Assembly (NCBI RefSeq): GCF_002887735.1
Contig: NZ_PKQP01000014.1
Coordinates: forward strand, 1 to 45,547
DNA: 45,547 bases
From: Stenotrophomonas bentonitica
GTDB taxonomy: Bacteria; Pseudomonadota; Gammaproteobacteria; Xanthomonadales; Xanthomonadaceae
Direction of reading: 5' to 3'
The notes beneath the pieces are model-generated. The model made no database searches and was not told the DNA's origin. It saw only the letters and a list, made by a program, of their open reading frames with translations. The position numbers and the translations under genes were made by a program. This document shows positions 9,209 through 20,937 of this stretch, piece after piece; positions within the stretch are counted from its first letter, which is position 1; each line of letters starts with the position of its first letter.

Positions 9209-9636
9209 TCCGGCTGGCGGCAGTTCTGTGTGGCGCCTTGTTTGGCCTGGGCCTGGTCGTCTCGGACATGGCCAATCCCACGCGCGTACTCGCCTTTCTT
9301 GACGTCACAGGCAGGTGGGATCCATCACTGGCACTTGTCATGGCCGGGGCGCTGATTCCGTCAGCGATCGCCTATCGATGGGTCCGCGCACGCAATGCTC
9401 CTGTGCTCGCTGCGGCGCTGCACATTCCCAATCAGCGTCAGATCGACCGGAACCTGGTCATTGGCGCGGCAGTGTTTGGCGTTGGGTGGGGGCTGGCAGG
9501 CGTATGCCCGGGCCCGGCCATTGCACTGTTGCCAACGGGTCAACCCTTTGCACTCGTTTTCGCGGCCGCCATGGTCGTCGGCATGCTCCTCCACTGGCTC
9601 CTCCACCGTCCCCGCTCAACAGAGAATTCGCCATGA
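9205..9636 (+). CDS. YeeE/YedE-family (DUF395/DUF6691) membrane protein, second half
   Basis: A 143-residue membrane protein starting at the ATG at 9205, which overlaps the preceding stop by four bases. It contains the partner motif FGVGWGLAGVCPGPAIALL, with a conserved cysteine, and an N-terminal LFGLGLVVSDMANPTRVLAFLDV characteristic of the second YeeE/YedE half. Together with the first half it is likely a sulfur-compound channel in the persulfide-detoxification operon. An open frame upstream of 9205 overlaps the first half and is not coding. Confidence 0.9.
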   Translation: MIRLAAVLCGALFGLGLVVSDMANPTRVLAFLDVTGRWDPSLALVMAGALIPSAIAYRWVRARNAPVLAAALHIPNQRQIDRNLVIGAAVFGVGWGLAGVCPGPAIALLPTGQPFALVFAAAMVVGMLLHWLLHRPRSTENSP

Positions 9637-10070
9637 ATCTGCACTCACTTGCGCCGAGCTTGCATGTGACCGACCAACTGGTTCCCACCGACATACCTGC
9701 CTTGAAAAAGGCGGGCATCTCGAGTGTCATCTGTAATAGACCCGACGGCGAGCAGCCGGACCAGCCCGATCACCTTGCACTGCAGGCGGCCTGCTCCAGG
9801 GCGGGCCTGGGCTTTGCCTATCTGCCCGTCGTGCCTGGCGGCATCACCGATGGACATGTGCAGCAGTTTGGCGTGCTGCTGGAACAACTGCCTGCACCCA
9901 TCGTCGCTTACTGCAGGACCGGCACCCGCTCGACGTCGCTATGGGCCCTATCCCAGGTTCGTAACGGCGGAGCTACGCCCGAACAGGTGCTGTCCATTGC
10001 CGGTGAGGCTGGTTACGACCTGTCCTCTCTTGCTTCGCGCCTGCGAGGCGCCCCCTCTTCCGCTGCCTAA
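9633..10070 (+). CDS. DUF442 (beta-lactamase-hydrolase-like phosphatase/rhodanese-type) protein
   Basis: A 145-residue soluble protein with a phosphatase/rhodanese-like active-site loop, AYCRTGTRSTS, in which cysteine is followed by four residues and arginine. The preceding GISSVICNRPDGEQPDQP is typical of DUF442, the domain fused to ETHE1-like dioxygenases in some Blh proteins. In this operon it probably handles sulfane sulfur transfer, not phosphate esters, but this is inference. Start at 9633 overlaps the upstream gene by four bases; the next gene begins 12 bases after its stop. Confidence 0.87.
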   Translation: MNLHSLAPSLHVTDQLVPTDIPALKKAGISSVICNRPDGEQPDQPDHLALQAACSRAGLGFAYLPVVPGGITDGHVQQFGVLLEQLPAPIVAYCRTGTRSTSLWALSQVRNGGATPEQVLSIAGEAGYDLSSLASRLRGAPSSAA

Positions 10071-10082
10071 CGGCCAACTGAC

Positions 10083-10859
10083 ATGGAAACCCTTTCCCTG
10101 TTGCAGCTCGCGCTGGGTGGACTCTCCGGCATTCTGGTGGGCTTCGTACTCGGGCTGGTCGGCGGAGGCGGCTCTATTCTGGCTGTCCCGCTCATGCTTT
10201 ACCTGGTGGGCATCGACAGTCCACACGTCGCCATCGGTACCAGTGCATTGGCGGTTGCTGCCAATGCACTTTCCAACCTTTTCGTTCATGCCCGCCGGGG
10301 AAACGTGAGATGGCCGTGCGCGTCGGTCTTCGCGTTGGCAGGCATCGCTGGCGCCTATCTGGGCTCCAGCTTAGGTAAGGCCGTGGATGGGCAGCGACTA
10401 TTGTTCATGTTTGCCCTGCTGATGGTCGTGATAGGCATTCTTATGCTGCGCAAACGCAATGCGGAAGGTGATGCAAGCGTCCGCCTCAGCAAAGGGAACA
10501 TGCCGGCACTGCTCGGATTAGGGGCGTTCTCCGGGGCACTCTCCGGATTCTTCGGTATTGGCGGCGGCTTCCTGGTTGTCCCTGGGCTGATGGCCGCCAC
10601 GGGCATGCCGATGCTGGCCGCAATAGGCAGCTCCCTCGTAGCTGTCTCCGCTTTCGGTCTGACGACTGCCATCAACTATGCTCAATCCGGCCTGGTCAAC
10701 TGGCCACTTGCTGCCGCATTCGTCGTTGCTGGAAGTGCGGGCGGAATCGCCGGAGCGCGCGCATCAGCAGCGTTGGCAGAGCACCGTGGAGTGTTGAATG
10801 TTGCATTCGCGCTACTCATTTTCATGACGGCGGCTTATATGCTCTGGCAGATGCCCTGA
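10083..10859 (+). CDS. TauE/SafE-family anion exporter
   Basis: A 258-residue multi-helix inner-membrane protein with the internal duplication typical of TauE/SafE: GFVLGLVGGGGSILAVPLMLYLVG near the start and GALSGFFGIGGGFLVVPGLMAATGM in the second half. Family members export sulfite or organosulfonates. As the last gene in the persulfide-dioxygenase operon it would remove sulfite produced by Blh. It ends one base before the stop of the convergent chrA, so no terminator space exists between the two units. Confidence 0.9.
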   Translation: METLSLLQLALGGLSGILVGFVLGLVGGGGSILAVPLMLYLVGIDSPHVAIGTSALAVAANALSNLFVHARRGNVRWPCASVFALAGIAGAYLGSSLGKAVDGQRLLFMFALLMVVIGILMLRKRNAEGDASVRLSKGNMPALLGLGAFSGALSGFFGIGGGFLVVPGLMAATGMPMLAAIGSSLVAVSAFGLTTAINYAQSGLVNWPLAAAFVVAGSAGGIAGARASAALAEHRGVLNVAFALLIFMTAAYMLWQMP

Positions 10860-12062
10860 CTACCGCGCCATCGCCCAACCCGCCATGGCAGCCAGCAACA
10901 CCACCACGATCGGCGGTGCACGCGCGACGACCAGTAGCCCGAACGCAACCAGCGCCATCGTGACATCCCATCGGTCATGGATCGCACTCGTCCACACCGG
11001 GTCGTACAACGCTGCCAGCAGGATCCCGACGACCCCGGCGTTGACGCCTGCAATTGAAGCCTGCAGATCCTTGCGGTGGCTTAGCGACTCCCAGAAGGGC
11101 AGCACTCCTACGAGCACGAGAACGGCAGGCATGAAAATGACCGCCAACAGCGTAAGACCTCCCGCCCAGCCACTCAACGGACCCGCGGCCATGGCCCCCA
11201 GGTACGCTGCGAATGTGAAAAGAGGGCCCGGCACCGCCTGCGCCGCACCGTACCCGGCGAGCAGATCTGCCGTGCTCACGGTGCCGCTCTGGACAACCGC
11301 GGTCTGCAGCAATGGCAGCACGACGTGGCCGCCGCCAAAGACCAGGGCGCCGGCGCGGTAGACCCCCTCCAACAGCATGGCCAGGGGGGATCCGCTCGCC
11401 GCGGCCCACACCGGCAGCAGAACAAGTGGCAGCACCAGTAGCACCAGTGCCACCGTGCCGGTTCTTCGCGAGACGGGATAGCCGCCGTCTGATTGGCCGG
11501 AAACTGGTTCGATCTTCAGCATCCAGCGACCGAGCAGTCCGCTGAAGATGATCACCACGATCTGGCCGACGACCGAGGGCATGGCCAAGGTCAACACAGC
11601 GGCAACAAATGCCATCCCTGCGCGCAGACGGTCCGGGCACAGGGACCGGGCCATTCCCCATACCGCTTGGGCCACCACGGCAACTGCCACGATCTTCAGG
11701 CCATGCAGCCAGCCGGATTCAACGATGCCCTGGTATCCGGCAACGCCCAAGGCAAACAGGATCATCAGCACGGCCGAGGGCAGGGTAAAGCCTGCCCAGG
11801 CGGCCACCAGACCAGGCCAGCCGGCTCGACGCAGGCCAAGCGCCATTCCAACCTGGCTGCTGGCCGGGCCCGGAAGTAGTTGGCACAGGGCCACCAGATC
11901 GGAATAGCTACGGTCCGTCAGCCAACGGCGACGCTCGACGAACTCGTGGCGGAAATAGCTCAGGTGGGCAATCGGGCCGCCGAACGACGTCAGTCCCAGT
12001 CGCAGGAACACCAGGAAGACGCGCCACGCGCTTTCGGTTGTTGCGGGATCGAGCGGCGACAT
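10860..12062 (-). CDS. chrA: chromate efflux transporter ChrA
   Basis: A 400-residue two-domain CHR-family transporter. The first CHR domain has RLGLTSFGGPIAHLSYFRHEF and LCQLLPGPASSQVGMALG; the second has AGALVFGGGHVVLPLLQ and AAQAVPGPLFTFAAYLG. Both glycine/proline motifs are those of long-chain ChrA proton-dependent chromate exporters. I chose ATG 12062 because AGGAGG sits nine bases upstream; an in-frame extension to 12107 would run through it. It is the third gene after arsH and arsC on the minus strand, so chromate export is probably co-expressed with arsenic genes. Confidence 0.92.
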   Translation of the reverse strand: MSPLDPATTESAWRVFLVFLRLGLTSFGGPIAHLSYFRHEFVERRRWLTDRSYSDLVALCQLLPGPASSQVGMALGLRRAGWPGLVAAWAGFTLPSAVLMILFALGVAGYQGIVESGWLHGLKIVAVAVVAQAVWGMARSLCPDRLRAGMAFVAAVLTLAMPSVVGQIVVIIFSGLLGRWMLKIEPVSGQSDGGYPVSRRTGTVALVLLVLPLVLLPVWAAASGSPLAMLLEGVYRAGALVFGGGHVVLPLLQTAVVQSGTVSTADLLAGYGAAQAVPGPLFTFAAYLGAMAAGPLSGWAGGLTLLAVIFMPAVLVLVGVLPFWESLSHRKDLQASIAGVNAGVVGILLAALYDPVWTSAIHDRWDVTMALVAFGLLVVARAPPIVVVLLAAMAGWAMAR

Positions 12063-12116
12063 AGGGCATGACCTCCTGTGGTTCTCAACGGCAGCGAGCC
12101 CAGCCAAGCAATGGGA

Positions 12117-12536
12117 TCACGGCGTCGAGCTTCCGGTATGCCCGGTCACCCACTCTCCATCTTCCTTTCGGAACGGTCCGGGCAGCGGCGGCAGGATGTC
12201 CAGCACCACTTCTGATGGCCGACACAGACGGGTACCCCTATCGGTTTGTACCAAAGGACGATTGATGAGTATCGGGTGCGTCAGCATCGCATCAAGCAGC
12301 GCGTCGTCGCTCAGTGCTGCATTGCCCAGTGCCAGCTCGTCATACGGCGTGCCCTTCTGCCGGATGGCATCACGCACGCTCAACCCTGCGGCCGTGATGA
12401 GGTCGACCAGGCGCGCGCGGCTGGGCGGGTGGGCCAGGTAGTCGATCACTTCCGGTTCGATCCCGGCGAAGCGGATCAGCGCGAGTGTGTTGCGCGAGGT
12501 GCCGCACTTGGGGTTGTGGTAGATGACAGCGTTCAC
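12117..12536 (-). CDS. arsC: glutaredoxin-coupled arsenate reductase ArsC
   Basis: A 139-residue ArsC of the plasmid R773 type. The catalytic Cys11 lies in [13 protein letters not shown]; downstream are QKGTPYDEL and [19 protein letters not shown], holding the conserved arginines that bind arsenate. It reduces arsenate to arsenite using glutathione and glutaredoxin. Its start overlaps the arsH stop by four bases. A second Grx-type ArsC is encoded at 42257, and two LMW-phosphatase-type ArsCs at 13656 and 41712, so four reductases of two unrelated folds are present. Confidence 0.95.
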   Translation of the reverse strand: MNAVIYHNPKCGTSRNTLALIRFAGIEPEVIDYLAHPPSRARLVDLITAAGLSVRDAIRQKGTPYDELALGNAALSDDALLDAMLTHPILINRPLVQTDRGTRLCRPSEVVLDILPPLPGPFRKEDGEWVTGHTGSSTP

Positions 12537-13273
12537 GCACTTTCCTCCTGATTCAAAATGGTCTCGACCACGCCTGCAGCGGCCGCCAGCGCCGCCGCTT
12601 CAACGGCGCCCTTGCGCTCGCTGTAGCGGTCGACCAGGTAGTCACTGCGCCCGCGCACCAGCAGGGTGAACTTGACCAGTTCCTCCATCACGTCCACCAC
12701 GCGATCGTAATACGCCGAAGGCTTCATTCGACCTTCGTCGTCGAACTCCTGCCACGCTTTGGCGACCGACGACTGGTTGGGGATCGTCACCATCCGCATC
12801 CATCGGCCGAGCACGCGCAGCGCGTTGACCACGTTGAACGATTGCGAGCCACCGCAGACCTGCATCACTGCCAGGGTGCGACCTTGGGTCGGGCGCACGC
12901 TCCCCTCTTCCAGCGGTAGCCAGTCAATCTGGTTCTTAAACACGGCGGTCAAAGTGCCGTGGCGTTCCGGGCTGATCCACACGTGCCCTTCAGACCACAA
13001 AGAAGCCTGGCGCAGCTCCTGCACCTTGGGGTGGGTGGCCGGCACCGAATCGAGCATCGGCAGCTCATGCGGATCAAACACTCGGGTCTCTGCGCCCAGA
13101 TGTTCCAGCAACCGCTGCGCCTCCAAAGCCAGCTTGCGGCTGAACGACTGCGGGCGCAGGGAACCGTACAAGATCAGGATGCGGGGCCGGTGCGGCGCGG
13201 CATTCGGCTCGCTCAGCTTTTCGGCCACCGGAGGGTTCAAGGCGCCCGGGACGACATTGGGAAGGTGTTGCAT
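12533..13273 (-). CDS. arsH: ArsH NADPH-dependent FMN oxidoreductase
   Basis: A 246-residue flavodoxin-like protein with the ArsH signatures [19 protein letters not shown] (FMN phosphate site), [20 protein letters not shown] and [21 protein letters not shown]. ArsH oxidises trivalent methyl- or aryl-arsenicals to less toxic pentavalent forms and protects against oxidative stress. The N-terminal extension before RILILYG is usual for proteobacterial ArsH. It is the first gene of the leftward arsH-arsC-chrA unit, 40 bases from the divergent arsR, so the two promoters overlap and are probably both controlled by that ArsR. Confidence 0.95.
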   Translation of the reverse strand: MQHLPNVVPGALNPPVAEKLSEPNAAPHRPRILILYGSLRPQSFSRKLALEAQRLLEHLGAETRVFDPHELPMLDSVPATHPKVQELRQASLWSEGHVWISPERHGTLTAVFKNQIDWLPLEEGSVRPTQGRTLAVMQVCGGSQSFNVVNALRVLGRWMRMVTIPNQSSVAKAWQEFDDEGRMKPSAYYDRVVDVMEELVKFTLLVRGRSDYLVDRYSERKGAVEAAALAAAAGVVETILNQEESA

Positions 13274-13313
13274 GGGGGTTGTCCTGCCTATTCGATTCGA
13301 CTATTCTAGAGGC

Positions 13314-13628
13314 ATGGAACATAAAAACGCAACTCACGCCCTGGCCGCCCTGGGTCACGCCACCCGGCTTTCCATCTTCCGCCTGCTGGTCCAGGCCGGA
13401 AGTGGCGGCAAGCTGGCCGGCGACATCGCCCAGTCCCTCTCCCTTCCCGGTGCCACCCTCTCTTTCCATCTGAAGGAGTTGCTGGCCGCTGGCCTGATCA
13501 CCGCCGAGCAGCGCGGTCGCACCATCTGCTACCGGGCCGAGTTCGAGGCGATGAGCGCGCTGGTGGCCTACCTGACCGAAAACTGCTGCGCCGACGAACA
13601 AGCCTGCGAACGTCCTGCTGGCTGCTGA
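13314..13628 (+). CDS. arsR: ArsR arsenite-responsive repressor
   Basis: A 104-residue ArsR/SmtB winged-helix protein with recognition helix LPGATLSFHLKELLAAGLI. The C-terminal Cys91-Cys92 and Cys98 (CC-x5-C) match the arsenite site of the Acidithiobacillus-type ArsR, not the CVC site of R773. Start chosen at ATG 13314; the longer open frame upstream is antisense to arsH. It leads arsC-acr3-trxB-arsO on the plus strand and is divergent from arsH. The 40-base gap contains an imperfect AT-rich dyad (about 13290-13310) that may be the operator. Confidence 0.92.
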   Translation: MEHKNATHALAALGHATRLSIFRLLVQAGSGGKLAGDIAQSLSLPGATLSFHLKELLAAGLITAEQRGRTICYRAEFEAMSALVAYLTENCCADEQACERPAGC

Positions 13629-13655
13629 CCTTCCCCCGTCATAGAGATCGCTCAA

Positions 13656-14147
13656 ATGACCCGTCGTGTTCTGTTCTTGTGTACTGGCAACTCCGCCCGC
13701 AGCGTGCTTGCCGAATCGACCCTTAAAAAATGGGGCGAAGGCCGCTATCTCTCCTTCAGTGCGGGCAGCCAGCCGGCCGGTCGCGTCAATCCCTTTGCCA
13801 TTGCCCAGCTGGAGCGCGAAGGCTTCCCGGTCGAGGGCATGCGTAGCAAGTCCTGGGACGAATTTGCCGAAGTCGATGCCGCTGCCATGGACCTGATCGT
13901 CACCGTGTGTGACAGCGCGGCCGCCGAGGCGTGCCCGGTGGTGTTTGGTGACTTCGTTCGCGTGCATTGGGGCCTGTTCGACCCGGCCGGCGTGGAAGGT
14001 TCGGATGCGCAGAAGGCAGAAGCCTTTGACCGTGCCCATCAGACCATCAAGCGACGCCTACAGGCCTTCCTGGAGATTCCTGACAGCGACTGGGACGACC
14101 GCGCAGCGCTGAAGGCCCGCCTCGACCCGATCGCGCAGATCGACTAA
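13656..14147 (+). CDS. arsC: LMW-phosphatase-type arsenate reductase ArsC
   Basis: A 163-residue protein with the low-molecular-weight tyrosine phosphatase loop [12 protein letters not shown] (Cys9, C-x5-R). It matches ArsC proteins coupled to thioredoxin: residues [28 protein letters not shown] and the C-terminal region are usual for the group. It reduces arsenate to arsenite with thioredoxin, which explains the thioredoxin reductase gene in the same operon. It lies between arsR and acr3 with short gaps (27 and 20 bases). Confidence 0.92.
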   Translation: MTRRVLFLCTGNSARSVLAESTLKKWGEGRYLSFSAGSQPAGRVNPFAIAQLEREGFPVEGMRSKSWDEFAEVDAAAMDLIVTVCDSAAAEACPVVFGDFVRVHWGLFDPAGVEGSDAQKAEAFDRAHQTIKRRLQAFLEIPDSDWDDRAALKARLDPIAQID

Positions 14148-14167
14148 CCGCTTTTCCGAGACCTGCC

Positions 14168-16062
<1,895 letters not shown>

Positions 16063-16067
<5 letters not shown>

Positions 16068-19029
16068 CCGGTTGCAGAGGCCGTAGCGGCCTGAACTTCC
16101 CCGCGCCGATCTTGGCGCTGCTGCGCCATAGGTAATCACCGGTCAGGTTGATGTGCTCCCAGCCGAGTGGCGACAGGTACTGCAATAGCGAGTCATCGAC
16201 GGCATGACCATTGCCGCGCAACGCATGCGCCGCACGCTCCAGGTAGACCGTGTTCCACAGCACGATGGCCGCCGTCACCAGGTTGAGGCCGCTGGCCCGG
16301 TAGCGCTGCTGCTCGAAACTGCGGTCACGGATTTCACCAAGGCGGTTGAAGAACACGGCACGGGCCAGCGCATTGCGCGCCTCGCCTTTGTTCAGCCCGG
16401 CATGCACGCGGCGGCGTAGCTCGACGCTTTGCAGCCAGTCGAGGATGAACAGCGTGCGCTCGATGCGGCCCAACTCGCGCAGCGCGACGGCCAAGCCGTT
16501 CTGGCGCGGGTAGCTGCCGAGTTTCCTGAGCATCAGCGAGGCCGTCACCGTGCCCTGCTTGATCGAGGTGGCCAGCCGCAGGATTTCGTCCCAATGGGCG
16601 CGGACGTGCTTGATGTTGAGCGTGCCGCCGATCATCGGCTTGAGCGCGTCATAGGCGGCATCGCCCTTCGGGATGTAGAGCTTGGTGTCGCCCAGGTCGC
16701 GGATGCGCGGCGCGAAGCGGAAGCCCAAGAGGTGCATCAGGGCGAAGACGTGATCGGTGAAGCCCGCCGTGTCGGTGTAGTGCTCCTCGATCCGCAGGTC
16801 GGATTCGTGGTACAGCAGGCCGTCGAGCACGTAGGTTGAGTCGCGCAGGCCGACATTGACCACCTTGGTGTGGAATGGCGCGTATTGGTCGGAGATGTGG
16901 GTGTAGAAAGTCCGTCCTGGGCTGCTGCCATATTTTGGGTTGATGTGCCCCGTGCTCTTTGCCTTGCTAGCGGTTCGGAAATTCTGTCCGTCCGATGATG
17001 ATGTGGTGCCATCGCCCCAGTGCCCGGCAAAGGGATGCCGAAACTGAGCGTTGACCAGTTCAGCCAACGCTGTCGAGTACGTTTCGTCGCGGGTATGCCA
17101 GGCTTGCAGCCAAGCGAGCTTCGCGTAGGTCGTGCCGGGGCAGGACTCGGCCATCTTGGTCAGGCCCAGGTTGATCGCGTCGGCCAGGATCGTGGTCAAC
17201 AACAGGTTCTTGTCCTTGGCCAGATCGCCCGATTTCAAGTGCGTGAAGTGCCGGGTGAAGCCCGTCCACTCATCGACTTCGAGCAGCAGTTCGGTAATCT
17301 TGACGTGCGGCAGGACCATGGCTGTCTGGTCTATCAGCGCCTGCGCGGTGTCGGGCACCGCCGCATCCAGCGGCGTGATCTTCAAGCCCGACTCGGTGAT
17401 GATGGCATCCGGCAGGTCGTTGGCTGCCGCCATGCGGTTGACGGTGGCAAGTTGTGCTTCCAGCAGCGTCAGCCGCTCATGCAGATATTGTTCGCAGTCG
17501 GTGGCCACGGCCAGCGGCAATTCGCTGGACTGCTTGAGGCTGGTGAACTTCTCGGGCGGTACCAGGTAGTCCTCGAAGTCCTTGAACTGGCGTGAACCCT
17601 GCACCCAGATGTCGCCCGAGCGCAGGGAGTTCTTCAACTCGGACAGCGCGCACAGTTCGTAGTAGCGCCGGTCGATACCGGCGTCGGTCATCACCAGTTT
17701 CTGCCAGCGCGGCTTGATGAAGCCGGTCGGTGCATCGGCTGGCAGCTTGCGGGCGTTGTCGGTGTTCATGCCGCGCAGCACCTCAATGGCATCAAGCACG
17801 TTTTTGGCGGCGGGCGCGGCCCGCAGCTTGAGCACGGCAAGGAATTCCGGTGCATAGCGGCGCAGGGTGGCGTAGCTCTCGCCGATGCGATGCAGGAAAT
17901 CGAAGTCATCGGGTTGCGCGAGCTTCTGCGCCTCGGTGACGCTCTCGGCAAAGGAATCCCAGGACATGACGGCCTCGATGGCGGCAAACGCATCGCGGCC
18001 TGATTGCTTGGCGTCGATCAGCGCCTGACCGATGCGCCCGTACAGACGTACCTTGGCGTTGATGGCCTTGCCTGACGCCTGGAACTGCTGCTGATGCTTA
18101 TTCTTGGCAGCGTTAAACAGCTTACCCAGGATGCGGTCGTGCAGGTCGATGATTTCGTCGGTGACGGTGGCCATGCCCTCGGTGGCCAGCGCCACGAGAG
18201 TGGCGTAGCGCCGTTGCGGCTCGAATTTGGCCAGGTCGGCGGGTGTCATCTGGCCGCCCTCGCGGGCAATCTTGAGCAGGCGGTTCTGGTGAACCAGCCG
18301 CTCGATGCCGGTAGGCAGATCGAGTGCCTGCCATGCCTTGAGGCGTTCGATGTGTTCCAGCATATGCCGCGAATTTGGCTTGGCCGGTGACTGGCGCAAC
18401 CAAGCCAACCAGGTCGTCTTGCCGTTGTCCCGGCGCTTGAGCAGATCGTCGAGGCGGCGGCGATGCGCGTCCGCCAGTGGTTCGGCCAAGGCGTCGTAGA
18501 TGCGCCGGTTAGCACGGGTGATCGCCTCGGCACTCGCCCGCTCGACGGCGTTGAGGGCGGGCAGAATGACCGACTGCCGCCGCAGGTGCCCGATCAAGGC
18601 GCTGGCCAGCACGATGCCTTTGTCGGTTTGCATCGCCAGCTCGGTCAGCATCTGGACGGCCTGCCGGTAATGGCTCATGGTGAAGGGCCGGAAACCGAAC
18701 ACGGTTTGCAGCTCGCTCAGGTGCTCGCGCCGGGTCTGCTCCCGCTGGCCGTACTCGTTCCAGCTTTCGACGCCGACCTTGAGCTGGTCGGCGACCAGCT
18801 TCAACAAGGGCGGGAACGGTAGTTCATCGACGCCCAGGATGACGCCGGGAAAGCGCAGGTAACAGAGCTGCACCGCGAAGCCCAGCCGATTGGCTGGCCC
18901 GCGCCGCTGTCGGATGATCGAGAGGTCGGTATCGTTGAATGTGTAATGTCGGATCAGGTCGTCCTTGGAGTCCGGCAACGCCAGCAGGCTTTCCCGCTCG
19001 GCGGCGGACAGGATGGAACGACGTGGCAT
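16063..19029 (-). CDS. tnpA: Tn3-family transposase (Tn21 subgroup)
   Basis: A 988-residue DDE transposase for replicative transposition, the usual length for Tn21/Tn501 relatives. The N-terminus [20 protein letters not shown] and the [23 protein letters not shown] segment are hallmark Tn21-group TnpA sequences; DUF4158 and the large catalytic domain follow without interruption. The C-terminus overlaps the inner end of the left terminal repeat, typical of these elements. It starts two bases after the tnpR stop and is probably co-transcribed with it. No premature stop or frameshift is seen, so it should be active. Confidence 0.97.
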
Positions 19030-19031
19030 AT

Positions 19032-19592
19032 TTACTGATCCGTTCTCAAGTATTGATACAGGGTTTCGCGACTGATTCCGAATTCACGAGCAAGCTTGGT
19101 CTTTTGCTCGCCAGCCTCGACACGTTGGCGCAGTTCGGCAATACGCTCAGACGACAGGGATTTCTTCCTGCCACGGTAAGCCCCGCGTTGCTTGGCGAGC
19201 GCAATACCCTCGCGCTGACGCTCGCGGATCAGGGCGCGCTCGAACTCGGCGAACGCGCCCATCACCGAGAGCATCAGGTTCGCCATCGGAGAGTCTTCGC
19301 CAGTAAAACTGAGGTGTTCCTTGACGAATTCGATATGCACGCCGCGTTGTGTCAGCGTTTGCACGATCCGGCGCAAATCATCGAGATTGCGCGCCAGGCG
19401 ATCCATGCTATGCACCACCACGGTGTCGCCGGTGCGGGCGAAGCTTATCAGCGCTTCCAGTTGCGGACGCTTGACATCCTTGCCGGATGCCTTGTCGCTA
19501 AAAGCGCGATCAACCTTGACGCCTTCCAGTTGCCGTTCCGGGTTCTGGTCGAAGGTGCTGACCCTGATATACCCAATGCGCTGTCCAGTCAT
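19032..19592 (-). CDS. tnpR: serine resolvase TnpR
   Basis: A 186-residue serine recombinase. The nucleophile serine is in [18 protein letters not shown] (Ser12 by my count), the conserved arginines lie in [17 protein letters not shown], and a C-terminal helix-turn-helix ([17 protein letters not shown]) binds res. It resolves cointegrates formed by TnpA and represses tnp transcription in related elements. The adjacent res is at 19593-19717, so the resolution module is complete. Confidence 0.97.
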   Translation of the reverse strand: MTGQRIGYIRVSTFDQNPERQLEGVKVDRAFSDKASGKDVKRPQLEALISFARTGDTVVVHSMDRLARNLDDLRRIVQTLTQRGVHIEFVKEHLSFTGEDSPMANLMLSVMGAFAEFERALIRERQREGIALAKQRGAYRGRKKSLSSERIAELRQRVEAGEQKTKLAREFGISRETLYQYLRTDQ

Positions 19593-19717
19593 GGAATTCC
19601 CTGCAAAATGTCAGGGAAGACTCTATGACCTTCAACGAGATATGTCAATAAATGCAAAATTCAATCCTATCCTGACGCAATTTACACATGGCATCTGACA
19701 TCAGGTTAGGGTGTGCC
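19593..19717. promoter_or_regulatory. resolution site (res) and tnp promoter region
   Basis: 125 AT-rich bases between tnpR and the EAL gene carrying several dyads, including CAGGTT/AACCTG near 19711-19735 and repeated TGTCA/TGAC half-sites. Position and content match the three-subsite res of Tn21-group elements. The stop codon of the EAL gene lies at its right edge. Subsite boundaries are not assigned. Confidence 0.75.
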
Positions 19718-19918
19718 TCAACCTGACGGCGGCGAATCACAAGCGTCCGGTTTGACGCTGGTTTCGGTCGCAGTGCTGGCCCGCGCCAGGAAGCGCTGAT
19801 AGCACTCCAGCCCGCAGAAATGCTCCACGTACTCGGCCCCTTCCGGCGTGAAGGCGGCATCGAGCGGGATTTCCTTGCAGCACACGCAGCAACTGGTGCT
19901 CGGTTCATTGGCGTTCAT
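19718..19918 (-). CDS. DUF3330 small cysteine-rich protein from a nested in-frame start
   Basis: Within the EAL gene, an ATG at 19918 is preceded by GGAGGA eight bases upstream, a strong ribosome site. It would make a 66-residue protein, [14 protein letters not shown]..., with paired cysteines (CCVCC, then C-x3-C) suggesting a zinc-binding knuckle. DUF3330 proteins are annotated as separate genes in related elements, so independent translation is plausible. Function unknown; a metal-binding role is inferred only. Confidence 0.6.
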   Translation of the reverse strand: MNANEPSTSCCVCCKEIPLDAAFTPEGAEYVEHFCGLECYQRFLARASTATETSVKPDACDSPPSG

Positions 19919-20704
19919 GGTGGTGTTCCTCCATTGGTTGACGAAGCCGACGAAGGCCGCCGCCGGCATCGGCCTGGCGAACAGGAAACCCTGCACCGTG
20001 TCGCAACCCGCCTGCCGCAACCACGCAAGGCAGTCGGGTGTTTCCACACCCTCGGCTACCACCTCCATGCCCAGCCCGTGCGCGAGCTGGATCACCGCCC
20101 GCACGATAGTTTGGTCACGGGCATCATCCGGGAGCCTGGCGACAAAGGATTGGTCGATTTTCAATGTGGTGATGGGGCAGCATTTCAGATGTTGCAGGCA
20201 GGAATAGCCGGTGCCGAAGTCGTCGGCGGCGAAGCGCACGCCGATGGCGCGCAAGGCGTCGAAACTGGCGAACAGGGCTGGATTGCCGAATGCGACCGAT
20301 TCGGTCAGTTCGATCTCCAGAAGCTCGGCGGGCAGGGCCATATCGGCCAGCACCCGCTTTACCTCGTCGTCGAACGTTGGCCCAACCTGGCTGGCGGACA
20401 CATTGACGGCAAGACGGAACGGTTGCCATGCCGGTCCTTGCCACTTGTGCATCTGGCGACAGGCCTCGCCCAGCACCCACGCGCCTATTTCCGGCATCAG
20501 GCCGAACGACTCGGCCAGCGGCAGGAACTGGCCGGGCGGCAACAGGCCAAGCCTCGGATGCCGCCAGCGCATCAACGCTTCCGCGCCAGCGATCCGGTGA
20601 TCGCGCAGATCGACCAGCGGCTGGTAATGCAGGTCAAGCTGTCCGCGCGCCGCCGCCTGCGCCAACTCGGCCGCCGTCCATCCGGCGGGCTGCGAACTCG
20701 TCAT
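19718..20704 (-). CDS. EAL-domain c-di-GMP phosphodiesterase-like protein (Urf2) with C-terminal DUF3330
   Basis: A 328-residue protein found distal in Tn21-type mer operons. The EAL domain looks catalytically complete: [51 protein letters not shown] and VQGFLFARP all present. Residues ~263-328 form a DUF3330-type cysteine-rich tail (CCVCCKEI and [10 protein letters not shown]). Start at 20704 overlaps the merE stop (ATGA). Why a mercury transposon carries a c-di-GMP hydrolase is unresolved; the tnpM modulator of Tn21 is a fragment of the same gene. A nested start at 19918 could give the tail alone. Confidence 0.9.
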   Translation of the reverse strand: MTSSQPAGWTAAELAQAAARGQLDLHYQPLVDLRDHRIAGAEALMRWRHPRLGLLPPGQFLPLAESFGLMPEIGAWVLGEACRQMHKWQGPAWQPFRLAVNVSASQVGPTFDDEVKRVLADMALPAELLEIELTESVAFGNPALFASFDALRAIGVRFAADDFGTGYSCLQHLKCCPITTLKIDQSFVARLPDDARDQTIVRAVIQLAHGLGMEVVAEGVETPDCLAWLRQAGCDTVQGFLFARPMPAAAFVGFVNQWRNTTMNANEPSTSCCVCCKEIPLDAAFTPEGAEYVEHFCGLECYQRFLARASTATETSVKPDACDSPPSG

Positions 20705-20937
20705 GATCCGCCCCGGAAGGCGCGCAGCAGCCGCGTTACGGCCAGAACGAACAAGCCGGTCAGCGCGAGCGCGGCAACACCCCAATGCTCGCCAAGGAAG
20801 GCACCGGCGGTCGTCCCGGCCAGCACGGCGGCGAGAATCGGCAGATGGCAGGGGCAGGTCAACACGGCCAGCGCACCCCACAGGTAGCCGGAAACGGGTT
20901 GGCGCGTCTCGGGCGGCAGTTTGTCAGGGGCGTTCAC
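20701..20937 (-). CDS. merE: broad mercury transporter MerE
   Basis: A 78-residue membrane protein starting at GTG 20937, which overlaps the merD stop. Two hydrophobic helices flank the mercury-binding pair in [16 protein letters not shown]. MerE takes up inorganic and methyl mercury into the cell for reduction by MerA. The upstream open frame is not coding; length and sequence match Tn21-type MerE. Confidence 0.94.
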   Translation of the reverse strand: MNAPDKLPPETRQPVSGYLWGALAVLTCPCHLPILAAVLAGTTAGAFLGEHWGVAALALTGLFVLAVTRLLRAFRGGS

